From contig NZ_JACKUK010000009.1 in the NCBI RefSeq assembly GCF_025822765.1, positions 186,973 through 250,972 of the forward strand: 64,000 bases of DNA. The letters are read 5' to 3'. This document shows positions 1-9,200 of the stretch, in pieces. Every line of letters starts with the position of its first letter. The first letter of the stretch is position 1. Both the position numbers and the translations under genes were made by a program. The notes beneath the pieces were generated by a model. The model had not been told where the DNA came from. It searched no databases and was given only the letters and a program-made list of their open reading frames with translations. The stretch comes from Mycobacterium barrassiae. Lineage in GTDB: Bacteria; Actinomycetota; Actinomycetes; Mycobacteriales; Mycobacteriaceae.

Positions 1-55
1 GCAGTTGTGACTCGCAGCATGGCCTTTTCATCGGCCGCCGGCCTGCAGGCGTTAC

Positions 56-937
56 TCAGTAATAGCGGTCCGGGCCGCGGCCGGCCATCGCCTCCAGCCG
101 TGCGATGCGCTCTTCCATCGGCGGATGCGTCGAGAAGAGCTTGCCGATCCGCTCCCCCGCCCGGAACGGGTTGGCGATCATCAGGTGCGCCTGGTCGGCC
201 AGCTGCGGCTCTGGCGGCAGCGGTGCCTGCTGCACGCCCGCGCTGATCTTGCGCAGCGCGCTCGCCAACGCCAGTGGATCGCCCGTCAACTCCGCGCCCG
301 ACTGGTCGGCCTGGTACTCACGCGACCGGGAGACCGCCAGCTTGATCACCGTCGCGGCGATCGGCCCGAGAAGCGCAACCAGAAGCATCGCAAAGGGATT
401 GGAGCCACCCTCGCGGCTGCCGCCGAACATCCCCGCGAACTGCGCGACCATCGCGAGCGCGGTCACGACCGACGCCATCGCCCCGGCCACACACGAGATG
501 AGGATGTCGCGGTTGTACACGTGGCTCAGCTCGTGGCCGAGGACCGCCCGCAGCTCCCGTTCGTTGAGGATGCCCAGGATGCCCGTCGTACAGCACACCG
601 CCGCGTTGCGCGGATTACGCCCCGTCGCGAATGCGTTGGGGGCCGCGGTGTCGCTGATGTAGAGCCGCGGCATCGGCTGGCGCGCGGTGGTCGCCAGCTC
701 ACGGACGATCTTGTACATCACCGGCGCCTGCATCTCGTTCACCGGCTGCGCGTGCATCGCCCGAAGCGCCAGCTTGTCGCTGTTGAAGTACACGTAGACG
801 TTCATGCCGACGGCGAACAGCACGGCCAGATACATGATGTTCCGGCCGAACAGCGCCCCGATGAAGACGATCAGCGCCGAAAAGCCCGCAAGCAGCAAGA
901 ACGTCTTGGCGGTGTTGGCGTGCGGATGCCAGGTCAT
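56..937 (-). CDS. htpX: Membrane zinc metalloprotease HtpX
   Basis: M48-family integral membrane protease for quality control of misfolded membrane proteins. The 293-residue product has the zinc motif HELSH (His135, Glu136, His139), a downstream Glu near residue 207 in REYQAD as probable third zinc ligand, and about four hydrophobic segments (about 13-30, 35-52, 148-170 and 182-203). Length and layout match mycobacterial HtpX (Rv0563 type). It starts with ATG. It lies 91 nt downstream of grcC1 on the same strand, with a hairpin between them, so it may have its own promoter. The family assignment is secure; substrates cannot be inferred. Confidence 0.95.
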   Translation of the reverse strand: MTWHPHANTAKTFLLLAGFSALIVFIGALFGRNIMYLAVLFAVGMNVYVYFNSDKLALRAMHAQPVNEMQAPVMYKIVRELATTARQPMPRLYISDTAAPNAFATGRNPRNAAVCCTTGILGILNERELRAVLGHELSHVYNRDILISCVAGAMASVVTALAMVAQFAGMFGGSREGGSNPFAMLLVALLGPIAATVIKLAVSRSREYQADQSGAELTGDPLALASALRKISAGVQQAPLPPEPQLADQAHLMIANPFRAGERIGKLFSTHPPMEERIARLEAMAGRGPDRYY

Positions 938-1001
938 CGCGGCTGTCTCCTTCCGGGCCGAATACTCACACCGAGACGTATCACAGCAGAATTAACGCAT
1001 A

Positions 1002-1030
1002 GACAGGCTCGACAAGTTCCGCAGCCTGTC
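1002..1030 (-). terminator. Hairpin at the 3' end of grcC1
   Basis: Perfect 8-nt arms (GACAGGCT and AGCCTGTC) with a 13-nt loop overlap the grcC1 stop codon and precede htpX. There is no U-tract, as is common for mycobacterial terminators. Function is inferred from position only. Confidence 0.4.
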
Positions 1031-2036
1031 AGCCGTGGCGGTTGGCGGTGTAGTCCGCCAGCGTCGCCAGCGCCTGCCGGCCGGGGCCCTCGGGCAGATT
1101 CGCCAGTTCCTCGCGCGCCCGCGCGGCGTACTCGGCGACCGTCTCCTTGGCCCGGACCATGCCCTGCGAGGCGCGCAGCAGCGCGAGAGCCTCCGCCAGG
1201 TCGTCGTCGTTCTCGATCGGGCCGGTGAGCAGCTCGCGAAGCCGGTCGGCGTCCGGGCCGGTATCCCGCAGCGCGTAGAGCACCGGCAGCGTGTGCACAC
1301 CCTCGCGCAGATCGGTGCCGGGCAGCTTGCCGGATTCGTCTGGGTCGCTGTCGATGTCGATGATGTCGTCGGAGATCTGGAACGCCGTGCCGACGATGCC
1401 GCCGAGGCGGCTCAGCCGTTCGATCTGCTCTTCGTCGGCACCCGAGAACGTCGCCCCGAACCGGCCCGATGCCGCGATCAGGCAGGCGGTCTTCTCGTAC
1501 ACCACCTTGAGGTAGTGCTCGACGGAGTCGACGTGGTCGGCCGCCCCGCGGGTTTCGCGCATCTGGCCCGTGACCAGCTGGGCGAAGGTGTCGGCGATGA
1601 CGCGCACTGCCTCCGGCCCCAGCCGCGAGACCAGCCGCGACGCCGTCGCGAAGAGGTAGTCACCGGCCAGGATCGCGATGTTGTTGCTCCAGCGCGCGTT
1701 CGCACTGGGCGCACCGCGACGCATCTGCGCCTCATCCATCACGTCGTCGTGGTACAGCGTCGCCAGGTGAACCAGCTCGATGACGGCGCCTGCCACGTCG
1801 ACCTGCCACGCATCGGGTTCGGGGCCCAACCGGGCCGCCAACACCGTGAACAAGGGACGGAACCGCTTCCCGCCGGCCTGGAACAGGTGCTGGACCGCCT
1901 CGGACATCAGTTCGTCGGCTTTGCCCAGCTCAGTGGCCATGAGATCTTCGATGCGGGCGACGGCCTCGCGAACGTCCTGCGCAAACACGGGGTCCCCGAA
2001 GTCGACCCCTGCCACCACACTCGCGGGCGTTCTCAC
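1029..2036 (-). CDS. grcC1: Polyprenyl diphosphate synthase (GrcC1-like)
   Basis: Trans-isoprenyl diphosphate synthase, 335 aa, which condenses isopentenyl diphosphate onto an allylic primer. The two Mg-binding aspartate-rich motifs are present: DDVMD at 97-101 and DDIID at 223-227. The lipid-substrate motif GGKRFRP is at about 55-61. The position beside menJ and htpX equals M. tuberculosis Rv0562 (grcC1), so the probable role is making the polyprenyl chain for menaquinone; chain length cannot be read from the sequence. The start is GTG at 2036. It is divergent from menJ with a very short shared intergenic region, so the two are probably co-regulated. Confidence 0.93.
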   Translation of the reverse strand: MRTPASVVAGVDFGDPVFAQDVREAVARIEDLMATELGKADELMSEAVQHLFQAGGKRFRPLFTVLAARLGPEPDAWQVDVAGAVIELVHLATLYHDDVMDEAQMRRGAPSANARWSNNIAILAGDYLFATASRLVSRLGPEAVRVIADTFAQLVTGQMRETRGAADHVDSVEHYLKVVYEKTACLIAASGRFGATFSGADEEQIERLSRLGGIVGTAFQISDDIIDIDSDPDESGKLPGTDLREGVHTLPVLYALRDTGPDADRLRELLTGPIENDDDLAEALALLRASQGMVRAKETVAEYAARAREELANLPEGPGRQALATLADYTANRHG

Positions 2037-2099
2037 CCTGCCAACATACTGGGAACCATGGACTTACCGGCGGGCAGGAGCGGAGCGACCGGGGGATCG

Positions 2100-3314
2100 A
2101 TGAAGGCCGACGTGGTCGTGGTGGGGGCTGGACCCGCCGGTTCGGCCGCCGCGGCGTGGGCCTGCCGCGCCGGGCGCGACGTGCTCGTGATCGACTCCGC
2201 GCAATTCCCCCGCGACAAGGCGTGCGGTGACGGGCTGACCCCGCGGGCGGTCCAGGAGATGGAGCGCCTCGGGCTCGGGGAGTGGCTGGACGGCCGCGTG
2301 CGGCACCGCGGGCTGCGGATGTCGGGGTTCGGCTCCGACGTGGAAATCGAGTGGCCGGGACCGTCGTTTCCGTCGACCTCCAGCGCGGTGCCACGCACCG
2401 AACTCGACGACCGCATCCGCATGGTCGCCGTCGACGAAGGCGCCAAGATGCTGCTCGGCGCCAAAGCCGTTGATGTACACCATGATTCGTCTGGACGCGT
2501 GTCGTCGGTGATCCTTGACTCGGGTGCGGAGATCGGATGCGGTGAGCTCATCGTCGCCGACGGCGCACGCTCGACGCTCGGCCGGGTGCTGGGCCGCGAG
2601 TGGCACAAGCAGACGGTGTACGGGGTGGCGATCCGCGGGTACATCGCCACGCCTCGGGCGAGCGAGCCGTGGATCACGTCGCACCTGGAGCTGCGCTCGC
2701 CGCAACGTGAGGTGCTGCCGGGCTACGGCTGGATCTTCCCGTTGGGCAACGGCGAGGTGAACATAGGCGTCGGGGCGCTGGCGACCTCGAAGCGTCCCGC
2801 TGACGCCGCGTTACGGCCGCTGATGTCGTATTACACCGACCTGCGCCGCGAGGAATGGGGCTTCGACGGTCAGCCACGCGCGGGTCTGTCGGCGCTGCTG
2901 CCGATGGGCGGCGCGGTTTCCGGGGTCTCCGGGCCGAACTGGATGCTGATCGGCGACGCCGCGGCCTGCGTCAACCCGCTGAACGGCGAGGGCATCGACT
3001 ACGGGCTGGAGACCGGCAGGCTGGCGGCCGAGCTGCTGGGCACCGGCGATCTGACGGCGGCGTGGCCTGCGGTCCTGTCCGAGCATTACGCGCAGGGCTT
3101 CTCCGTGGCCCGCCGGCTGGGTCTGCTGCTGACGATTCCGCGGTTCCTGCCCGCGACGGGGCCGCTGGCGATGCGGTCGACCTTCTTGATGACGATCGCG
3201 GTCCGTGTGATGGGCAACTTCGTCACCGACGAGGACGCGGATTGGGTTGCGCGGGTGTGGCGCCGAGCGGGCGTGCTGTCGCGAAGGATCGACGAACGAC
3301 CGCCGTTCCGCTAG
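2100..3314 (+). CDS. menJ: Menaquinone isoprenyl reductase MenJ (FAD, geranylgeranyl reductase family)
   Basis: FAD-dependent reductase of the geranylgeranyl reductase family, the Rv0561c type shown to saturate one isoprene unit of mycobacterial menaquinone-9. The Rossmann motif GAGPAG is at residues 9-14, the family CGDG element is at 42-45, and the FAD-ribityl segment GDAAACVNPLNGEG lies near 284-297. ATG 2100 gives 404 aa. An in-frame upstream ATG at 2058 would add 14 residues of low family resemblance, so 2100 is preferred but not proven. It is divergent from grcC1. Its 3' end overlaps by 4 nt the stop of the convergent small membrane-protein gene. Confidence 0.9.
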   Translation: MKADVVVVGAGPAGSAAAAWACRAGRDVLVIDSAQFPRDKACGDGLTPRAVQEMERLGLGEWLDGRVRHRGLRMSGFGSDVEIEWPGPSFPSTSSAVPRTELDDRIRMVAVDEGAKMLLGAKAVDVHHDSSGRVSSVILDSGAEIGCGELIVADGARSTLGRVLGREWHKQTVYGVAIRGYIATPRASEPWITSHLELRSPQREVLPGYGWIFPLGNGEVNIGVGALATSKRPADAALRPLMSYYTDLRREEWGFDGQPRAGLSALLPMGGAVSGVSGPNWMLIGDAAACVNPLNGEGIDYGLETGRLAAELLGTGDLTAAWPAVLSEHYAQGFSVARRLGLLLTIPRFLPATGPLAMRSTFLMTIAVRVMGNFVTDEDADWVARVWRRAGVLSRRIDERPPFR

Positions 3315-3574
3315 TCGTCATCGCCGCGGAGCATCCGCTTCTGCAACGCCATCGCGATGCTCACGTCCGCGGGTGTCTTGTTTTCCGCGCTTGAAGCGGT
3401 GAGCCCCAACGCAATCAAGATGTCTGCCGCGGTGATGAACAGACCCCACCAGTACGCCCAGCGGATCGTGGGATCAGGTTGCGTCGCGAAGTAGATGATG
3501 AGGAAAAGCGGGCCGACGATGCCGAAGACGAACGTCATCGCCTGAAACATCAGATACCGCTTGAACGTAGCCAT
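3311..3574 (-). CDS. Small two-helix membrane protein, unknown function
   Basis: An 87-residue hydrophobic protein with two predicted transmembrane segments (about 9-30 and 39-60) and a charged C-terminus ending in three Asp. The open frame extends further upstream, but the part before Met at 3574 overlaps the divergent gene at 3596 and is not hydrophobic, so I take ATG 3574. Only 21 nt separate it from that divergent gene. I do not recognise a family with known function. Coding status is supported by membrane-protein composition and tight packing between neighbours. Confidence 0.65.
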   Translation of the reverse strand: MATFKRYLMFQAMTFVFGIVGPLFLIIYFATQPDPTIRWAYWWGLFITAADILIALGLTASSAENKTPADVSIAMALQKRMLRGDDD

Positions 3575-3595
3575 CTCGCGTGCAGAATAGCGCGG

Positions 3596-4036
3596 GTGGC
3601 CCAGCGGATGGTCGATGTGTACCGCGCTCCGATGCGGTCCCGCAGCGACGACTTCGACTTGCAACCGACCATCGATCGCGCGCTGGCGATGGGCCTCGTC
3701 GGCTTCGGCGACGCGGGGGCCGACGAACGGCTGGACCGTCGAGTCACCCGGTTCGGCGCCGTCGCCGACGGTTCGTTCGTATGGACGCGCGACGCCGATG
3801 GGCTGTACTGGCTCGGGCGCATCGAGGGTCCGCTTTTTCATGACGATGACGGCGCCGCGGTCGACCTCGTCCACGTTCGACCCTGTCGGTGGGTCACCGA
3901 TCCGGTGCTCGAGCCTGACGTACCCGCCTCGGTGCTGGCGACCTTCGCGCGAGGCGGACGCAATTTCCAACAGACCCACGATCCGAATGTCGGCGAGCAA
4001 ACAGAAGCGATTTGGCGTAAGCGTCACGGGATTTGA
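3596..4036 (+). CDS. Conserved-looking hypothetical protein
   Basis: A 146-residue soluble protein without signal peptide or membrane segment. It contains a compact aromatic core (FVWTRDADGLYWLGRI, near 60-75) followed by a WVTDPVLEPDVPA segment and a glycine-rich GGRNFQQ motif near the C-terminus. It resembles small actinobacterial proteins of unassigned function; a PUA/EVE-like nucleic-acid fold is a guess I would not assert. The start is GTG 3596, with ATG 3608 as an in-frame alternative. It is divergent from the small membrane protein and is followed by a 142-nt gap before the next gene. Confidence 0.6.
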   Translation: MAQRMVDVYRAPMRSRSDDFDLQPTIDRALAMGLVGFGDAGADERLDRRVTRFGAVADGSFVWTRDADGLYWLGRIEGPLFHDDDGAAVDLVHVRPCRWVTDPVLEPDVPASVLATFARGGRNFQQTHDPNVGEQTEAIWRKRHGI

Positions 4037-4178
4037 GCGCGAAACCGTCGTAAAACGCCGGCGAATTTGACAGCCAGACTAAATATAAGCCCTGCTAGAG
4101 GACCTATTGTCGACGGCTCAGCTGGATTATTCTTGAACACACGAGCGTTCCACTAGGCATCGGCGGAAGGAATGCACG

Positions 4179-4409
4179 ATGCAAAGGCTGATAGTTCGAT
4201 CGGCGTTCGCAGCAATAGCTATTGCTGCCGCTGCGTTGGGCTCCGTCACGGTTGCGAGCGCCGCCCCCAGTGGACCGTGTGAAGAAGTCACGTACGTCGG
4301 TGTGTGCGGGCCCGTCCGCGAGCAGCAGCAGAACCGCACCCCGTCGCAGCAGGGCATGGACGACGTGATTCTCCCCGGACTCGGGAGCGACCCGATCGCG
4401 TTCGGCTAA
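4179..4409 (+). CDS. Small secreted mycobacterial protein, unknown function
   Basis: A 76-aa protein with a clear Sec signal peptide: basic start, alanine-rich hydrophobic core and cleavage after SAA at about residue 29. The mature part is about 47 residues, contains two cysteines (CEEVTYVGVC) that could form one disulfide, and is rich in Gln and Gly. Such short secreted proteins with a Cys pair are common in mycobacteria and mostly uncharacterised. A ribosome site (GGAAGGA) lies just upstream of the ATG. It is followed by a convergent hairpin before the esterase gene. Confidence 0.7.
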   Translation: MQRLIVRSAFAAIAIAAAALGSVTVASAAPSGPCEEVTYVGVCGPVREQQQNRTPSQQGMDDVILPGLGSDPIAFG

Positions 4410-4422
4410 CCGAACTGCGATA

Positions 4423-4480
4423 GCGCGCTTAGCGGGTTGATCACCTGCACCAGATGCGTGCGATCAACCCCTTAGTGCGC
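4423..4480. terminator. Hairpin between convergent genes
   Basis: Imperfect inverted repeat of about 19 nt per arm (4423-4442 and 4462-4480), with core GGTTGATC paired to GATCAACC. It sits between the secreted-protein gene and the convergent esterase gene, so a bidirectional terminator is likely. Confidence 0.5.
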
Positions 4481-4487
4481 CCGCCGG

Positions 4488-5546
4488 CTAGCCGAGCGAC
4501 TTCGCGAACCCGCTGACGTCGCGAATGCTGGCGTCGAAGACATCTGGCATCGCGTGCACCATGATGAGGTCGCCGCCGTGGCAGGTGCCGGGAATCAGGC
4601 GCCCCACCGTGGGTACGCCCGCCTGCACGAGGCGTCGGTAGTACTCCAGTCCTTCGTCGCGCAGCGGATCCAGTTCGTTGACCGAAATGACGTGCGGCGG
4701 CATGCCCGCGAGGTCTTCATCCGTGGCGAGCCCGGCCCAGCAGGTGACGTCGTCGGAGTGGCTGTTGGTCGGGTCGTAGAGCGAGCCGAGCAGCGCCAGT
4801 TGCTGGCATGAGATGAAGTAGTCGTCGTTCTCGGTGAGCGAGGGCAGATCCTCACACTCCTCGAGCCAGCGGTTCGAGATGTACGGGCACTGCGCGTAGA
4901 ACCCGGCGATCTCGTGCAGCCACCCTTCCCGTTTCGCCTTGTGCGACACGGTGAGTGTGAGGTTCCCGCCGCCGGATTCGCCGTTCACGATCAGGTGCGT
5001 GATGCCGAGTTCGGCGCGATTGGCGGCGGTCCATCGGACACCGGCTGCGCAGTCGTTCAGACCTGCGGGGAACGGGTGCGGGCCGAGCTTGCCCGCCGAA
5101 TTGCGGAACTCCACGCCGACGACGACAACTCCTGTCGCGGCGAGGGATTCGCGCAGTCTGATGTAGGCAGTGTCGGCGGCACTGCTGATCGCCATGCCGC
5201 CGCCGTGCAGATGCACCACCGCCGGCAGCGGTCCGGCCGCGGCGTCGGGCCGGCTGATGTACAGCGTGATCTCGTTGCCATCCACGCCGGTGATCGTGGT
5301 GGTCGTCGTGGTGACACCGGCGACCTCGGCAGCACGCGAGGCGAACAGGTCGAAGATCGCGCCCATGCCTTCCTCGCTCATTGCGGCGAAGGCCAGCCGC
5401 TCCTCGAGCGGCGCGTCGACTGAGAGCGGTATCGGCGGCTGTCTGCCGTCGAGCCCGAACTCGGCGAACGCCTTGACCATTCGCGGATCCGAGCGCGGGT
5501 CGGTGCCGAGTGTCATGTCCGGGTCGGCGTGACGTCCGTATGCCAT
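4488..5546 (-). CDS. HSL-family alpha/beta hydrolase (esterase/lipase)
   Basis: A 352-aa carboxylesterase of the hormone-sensitive-lipase family. Seen are the oxyanion-hole motif HGGG (about residue 114), the nucleophile elbow GESGG (about 187-191, a variant of GDSAG), the Asp-containing DPLRDEG motif and a C-terminal HGGD that supplies the His. There is no signal peptide, so it is probably cytosolic. ATG 5546 is chosen; an in-frame GTG at 5570 would add 8 residues. It is 51 nt downstream of the dioxygenase gene in the same direction and may be the last gene of the sulfonate operon. The natural ester substrate is unknown. Confidence 0.85.
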   Translation of the reverse strand: MAYGRHADPDMTLGTDPRSDPRMVKAFAEFGLDGRQPPIPLSVDAPLEERLAFAAMSEEGMGAIFDLFASRAAEVAGVTTTTTTITGVDGNEITLYISRPDAAAGPLPAVVHLHGGGMAISSAADTAYIRLRESLAATGVVVVGVEFRNSAGKLGPHPFPAGLNDCAAGVRWTAANRAELGITHLIVNGESGGGNLTLTVSHKAKREGWLHEIAGFYAQCPYISNRWLEECEDLPSLTENDDYFISCQQLALLGSLYDPTNSHSDDVTCWAGLATDEDLAGMPPHVISVNELDPLRDEGLEYYRRLVQAGVPTVGRLIPGTCHGGDLIMVHAMPDVFDASIRDVSGFAKSLG

Positions 5547-5597
5547 GGCGCGACCGTACAACGGAGCCACGCCGCCCGACCCGGTTTCGGGTCTCCT

Positions 5598-6515
5598 CTA
5601 ATCGATTGCCTCGAACGGCTCCCCGTCCAGTGCGACGGACGCCCTGCCGTCCGGTCCGACCGGCACGTCGCCGACAAGAGTCACCCGGTACAGCCGCCGA
5701 TCGTGGTCAAGGGTCAGGTCCGACGGCGCGAGGTGCACGGTGGAGCGGTTGTCCCAGAACGCGACGCTGCCCGGCTCCCACTTGAAGCGCACCGTGTATT
5801 CGGTCCGGGCCAGCTCGTCGTAGAACAGGCCGAGCAGGCGGCGGCTCTCGTGCGGCGACACGTCGACGAGGTGGCTGGTGAATCCGGGGTTGACGTACAG
5901 CGCCTTCTCGCCGGTTTCCGGATGCACACGCACGACCGGATGTTCGGCGAGCAGTGGCCGATTCGTCACGCGGCGCTCGTAGTCGTCGGTGGCCGTGGCG
6001 CCGTCAGGCGGTGAGAAACGGTGCACCGCACGCAGCCCGTCGGCGAGCCGACGCAGCGGCTCCGAGAGTCCCTCGTAGGCGGCTACGGTGTTAGACCACT
6101 GCGTATCGCCACCGTAGGGCGGGATGACCTCGGCACGCAGAATCGAGGCGGCAGGCGGATTCACCGCCGCGGTCACGTCGGCATGCCAGTTCGGCTTGTC
6201 GAATCCCGAACCCTTGAAACGCGCCTTGAACCGGTCGCGGAAGATCGGGTAGATGGTCGGATAGTCCGGGTCCGGGATGGCGTCGAACAACGGGTGCGCC
6301 GGCGTCGGCGCGCCGAATGCCCGCGCGAATCGCAGGTGGTCGTCGTGCGAGATGAACTGGTCGCGGAAGAACACCACCTTCCACGTCAGCAGAGCCTGGC
6401 GGATCGCGGCGACCTGCTCGTCGTGTAGCGGCGCGGTGAGGTCGACGCCGTGGATCTCGGCTCCCGTCCAGCCCGATTGCGGGCGGATGTCCAGTGTCGG
6501 TGTTGCCAGTGTCAT
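5598..6515 (-). CDS. Fe(II)/2-oxoglutarate dioxygenase, TauD/AtsK family (copy 1)
   Basis: A 305-aa dioxygenase predicted to oxidise a sulfonate or alkyl sulfate ester next to sulfur, releasing sulfite or sulfate. The iron ligands are His111 and Asp113 (WHADVT) plus distal His261 (TVHLAP), and the 2-oxoglutarate-binding Arg lies in RRLYR (273-277). It resembles AtsK/Rv3406-type sulfatases as much as taurine dioxygenase, so the substrate is open. It is the last clear member of an operon with ssuA, ssuB and ssuC, and a second paralogue is the first gene. The start is ATG 6515 with an AGGGA ribosome site. Confidence 0.9.
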   Translation of the reverse strand: MTLATPTLDIRPQSGWTGAEIHGVDLTAPLHDEQVAAIRQALLTWKVVFFRDQFISHDDHLRFARAFGAPTPAHPLFDAIPDPDYPTIYPIFRDRFKARFKGSGFDKPNWHADVTAAVNPPAASILRAEVIPPYGGDTQWSNTVAAYEGLSEPLRRLADGLRAVHRFSPPDGATATDDYERRVTNRPLLAEHPVVRVHPETGEKALYVNPGFTSHLVDVSPHESRRLLGLFYDELARTEYTVRFKWEPGSVAFWDNRSTVHLAPSDLTLDHDRRLYRVTLVGDVPVGPDGRASVALDGEPFEAID

Positions 6516-6542
6516 CGTCTTTTCCCTTTCTGGTGCAGCGGA

Positions 6543-7607
6543 TTACGAGTTGATCGGTTTGGGTTGCACGTCGTCGAGTTCGTTCTGCGCCGTCACGATC
6601 GAGTTGTAGCGGCCGTCGACGTAGGGCTTGAGGTCCACGTGCGTCTTGGTGACGCCCGTTTCGAACAGGCCGTCGGCGACGTCCTGGAACAGCGCGGTGG
6701 ACTCGGCGTCGATCGGGTAGTAGGAGGCGAGACCATCCTCCTCGTAGAGTTTCTTGCCCTGATCGAAGGTGATGCCCTGCTGATCGACGTAGTAGGCGTT
6801 GATCCATTCGTCGGGGTGGGTGTCCTTCCAGTTGTTGGCCGCGACGGCGCGGCCGACGTAATCGCCGATCGCCGCGGCCTTGACCGGGTCGTCGAGTATG
6901 TCGCGACGCACGATCAGCGTCTGGATGCCGGTGTTGATACCGGTGCCGTCGCCGAGGATCGGGGGTTCGCCCAGTTGGTAGTACTGGTTTCCGAGCACGA
7001 TCGCCGCATCGACGGCGCCGGACGCGAACGTCGGAACCACCTCTGCCCCAGCGAGTTCCACCGGCTGCACGTCGGTGTGCAGGTCCAACCCGTGCTTCTT
7101 GAGCAACGCGGCCGTGATCATGTGCCGACCAGACCCCGGCGGGTACGCGACCTTCTTGCCGCGCAGCTGCTCGATGCTGGTGATCCCGCTGTTGGGCCGG
7201 CCGACGAGGTAGTAGCCGCCGCTGGAGCCCGGGTTGGCCTGCAAACCGATCGTGACCAGATCGGTGACACCGCTGTCGACGGCGATCGGCACCGGTGCCT
7301 CACCGATGGAGCCGACGTCGGCGGCGCCCGAACGCAGCGCTTCGATCACCGCGGCCCCGCCGCTGAAGTCGGCGAATTCCACGCCATACGGCGCATCCTT
7401 GCCGGCATTCGCGAGGTTCCACGGTAGCGATTGGGTGGAATTCTGCTCGGCGACCACGAGTTTGGTGCCCGGCGGTACCTCCACGGTGTTCGCGATGCGT
7501 ACGGTGTCGATGGCGGCGTTCCCGCCATCGCCGTCAGAGAGACCGCATGCGGCCGCCAACAACGAAACCGCAAGCGCCATTGATAGTTTCCAGCGTGAAG
7601 GGAACAC
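6543..7607 (-). CDS. ssuA: Sulfonate ABC transporter substrate-binding lipoprotein
   Basis: A 354-aa periplasmic binding protein of the NitT/TauT/SsuA type. The N-terminus is a lipoprotein signal with lipobox AAAC (Cys at residue 21), so the protein is probably anchored outside the cytoplasmic membrane. The body has the SsuA-like pattern, including an NSTQSLPWN segment, a DVGSIGEAP pocket element and an LRGKKVAYP motif. The start is GTG 7607, preceded by an AAAGGA ribosome site; a later ATG at 7580 would damage the signal peptide. It lies 24 nt after ssuB. The neighbouring dioxygenases indicate organosulfur uptake. Confidence 0.9.
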   Translation of the reverse strand: MFPSRWKLSMALAVSLLAAACGLSDGDGGNAAIDTVRIANTVEVPPGTKLVVAEQNSTQSLPWNLANAGKDAPYGVEFADFSGGAAVIEALRSGAADVGSIGEAPVPIAVDSGVTDLVTIGLQANPGSSGGYYLVGRPNSGITSIEQLRGKKVAYPPGSGRHMITAALLKKHGLDLHTDVQPVELAGAEVVPTFASGAVDAAIVLGNQYYQLGEPPILGDGTGINTGIQTLIVRRDILDDPVKAAAIGDYVGRAVAANNWKDTHPDEWINAYYVDQQGITFDQGKKLYEEDGLASYYPIDAESTALFQDVADGLFETGVTKTHVDLKPYVDGRYNSIVTAQNELDDVQPKPINS

Positions 7608-7631
7608 GTGTCGTCCTTTACTGTTTTGGCT

Positions 7632-8363
7632 TCAGATCTGTGGGCCGTCGGTGACGCCGAGTTCGGTAAGCAACCTGCGTCTCAGCGCGGCGAACTCCGC
7701 GGACTCCGCCCTTCGCGGCGCGGGCACCGTCACCTCGGCGTCGAGCGAGATGGCGCCGTCGGTCAGCACCACCACCCGGTCGGCGAGCAGGATGGCCTCG
7801 TCGACATCGTGCGTGACGAGCAGCACCGCGGGCGTGTGGCGGCGACACAGCGCCTGCAAGAGCCCGTGCATCTTGTTGCGGGTGAGCGCGTCAAGCGCAC
7901 CGAAAGGCTCGTCCAGGAGCAGCAATTCGGGCTCACGGACCAGCGCGCGAGCCAGCGCCACCCGCTGGGCTTCGCCGCCGGACAACGTGCGGGGCCACGC
8001 CCTGGCCTTCGCCGCCAGGTTCACCTCCCCCAGCGCATCGATGGCCTGTCTGCGCACCGCGGCGGTGGCGGGCAACCCGACTGTGACGTTCGTGAGGACG
8101 CGCTGCCACGGCAGCAGCCGCGGATCCTGGAAGACGATGGCTCGGCGTTCGGGTACCCGGAGGTGGCCGTCGACGTCGCTGTCCAGTGCGCCGAGTGCGC
8201 GTAGAAAGGTGCTCTTGCCCGAGCCGCTTCGTCCCAGCAGCGCAACGAACTCGCCGCCGCGGATCTCCAGATCGAGCCCGTCAAGAATGACGTTGTCGCC
8301 GAACACCTTCCGCAGGTTGCGAACCAGGACGACGGTGTCTGTCGACGTGTCAGTCGCCGTCAT
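7632..8363 (-). CDS. ssuB: Sulfonate ABC transporter ATP-binding protein
   Basis: A 243-aa ATPase energising the importer. The Walker A motif GRSGSGKS is at 44-51, the ABC signature LSGGE at 127-131, Walker B LLLLDE at 147-152, and the switch His lies in VTHDVDEA. It overlaps the 3' end of the permease gene by 14 nt, which indicates translational coupling, and ssuA follows. Function depends on a permease that appears frameshifted here, so if the frameshifts are real this subunit has lost its cognate channel. Confidence 0.92.
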   Translation of the reverse strand: MTATDTSTDTVVLVRNLRKVFGDNVILDGLDLEIRGGEFVALLGRSGSGKSTFLRALGALDSDVDGHLRVPERRAIVFQDPRLLPWQRVLTNVTVGLPATAAVRRQAIDALGEVNLAAKARAWPRTLSGGEAQRVALARALVREPELLLLDEPFGALDALTRNKMHGLLQALCRRHTPAVLLVTHDVDEAILLADRVVVLTDGAISLDAEVTVPAPRRAESAEFAALRRRLLTELGVTDGPQI

Positions 8364-9199
8364 AGGCTCGCCTCCACGTCAGCAGTCGGGCCTCGAGGAA
8401 GCGGACGATGAGGATCGACAGCAGACCCAGTGCGGCGTACACGGCGATCAGCACGAAGACCACGTCGACCTGGAAGACTCGCGCGCGTCGGTCATCATGC
8501 GCCCGAGGCCCTTCTTCGCGTTGATGGTTTCGGCGAAGATCAGCGCCAGCCAGGATGCGGTGAGCCCCAACCGCAACCCCACCAGAAACCCGGGTAGCGA
8601 CCCGGCAGGATCACGCGGTAGATCATCTCGGCCCGCCCCGCGCCGAAGGATCGCGCGGCCTCCACAAGACCGGAGTCGACGCTGCGGATCGCGCTGAAGG
8701 TGTTGATGTAGATCGACACCGCGACCGCGATGGTGATCAGCAGGATCTTCGGTACCTCGCTGATGCCGAACCACACGATCAGAAGCGGCACCAGGGCGAA
8801 GTTCGGGATCGCGTTGAGCACTTCCATGTTCGCGTCCACAAAGTTCTCGCCCACCCGCGACAGGCCGGCGATCAAGGCCAGCCCCAGCCCCAGCGCGATG
8901 CCGAACGCCAACCCGTAACCGACCCGCAGCAGGCTGGTGGAGATGTGCTCCTGTAGCGATCCGTCGGCGATCAGCTGGTAGGCCGCACGCACGACGCGGC
9001 TCGGCGGCGGGACGGTGCGCTCGTTGAACGCACCGGTCATCGACAGGAGCTGCCACAGACCGATGAGCAGGATCGGTCCCAACATGCGCTGTGCCTGACG
9101 CGGAATACGTTGTCCGCGCTGGCTTCTCTTGACTACCGCTCTCGGGTCGACGAGGCCGGCAGCGGCCTCGGTAGGCGGACGCGAGATGACGGTGGCCAT
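8350..9199 (-). pseudogene. ssuC: Sulfonate ABC transporter permease, two frameshifts
   Basis: SsuC-type permease of about 283 residues if repaired. The frame starting at ATG 9199 reads well through the transmembrane region and the coupling-helix segment (EAARSFGAGRAEMIYRVILPG). It breaks near 8600, continues in a second frame (PGFLVGLRLGLTASWLALIF), breaks again near 8477, and finishes in a third frame that ends at 8350 beside the ssuB start. Each break is explained by loss of one base from a two-base run (AA to A on the + strand). Either two real deletions or two sequencing indels are possible. It starts 1 nt after the dioxygenase stop. Confidence 0.85.
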
Positions 9200-9200
9200 G

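Noticed and set aside
1-55. Possible gene fragment at the window start
   Set aside because: Only 55 bases precede the htpX stop and no frame shows a recognisable domain.
4067-4072. TTGACA as a -35 box for the secreted-protein gene
   Set aside because: No suitable -10 sequence lies 16-18 nt downstream; TATAAG is only 11 nt away. Not enough for a promoter call.
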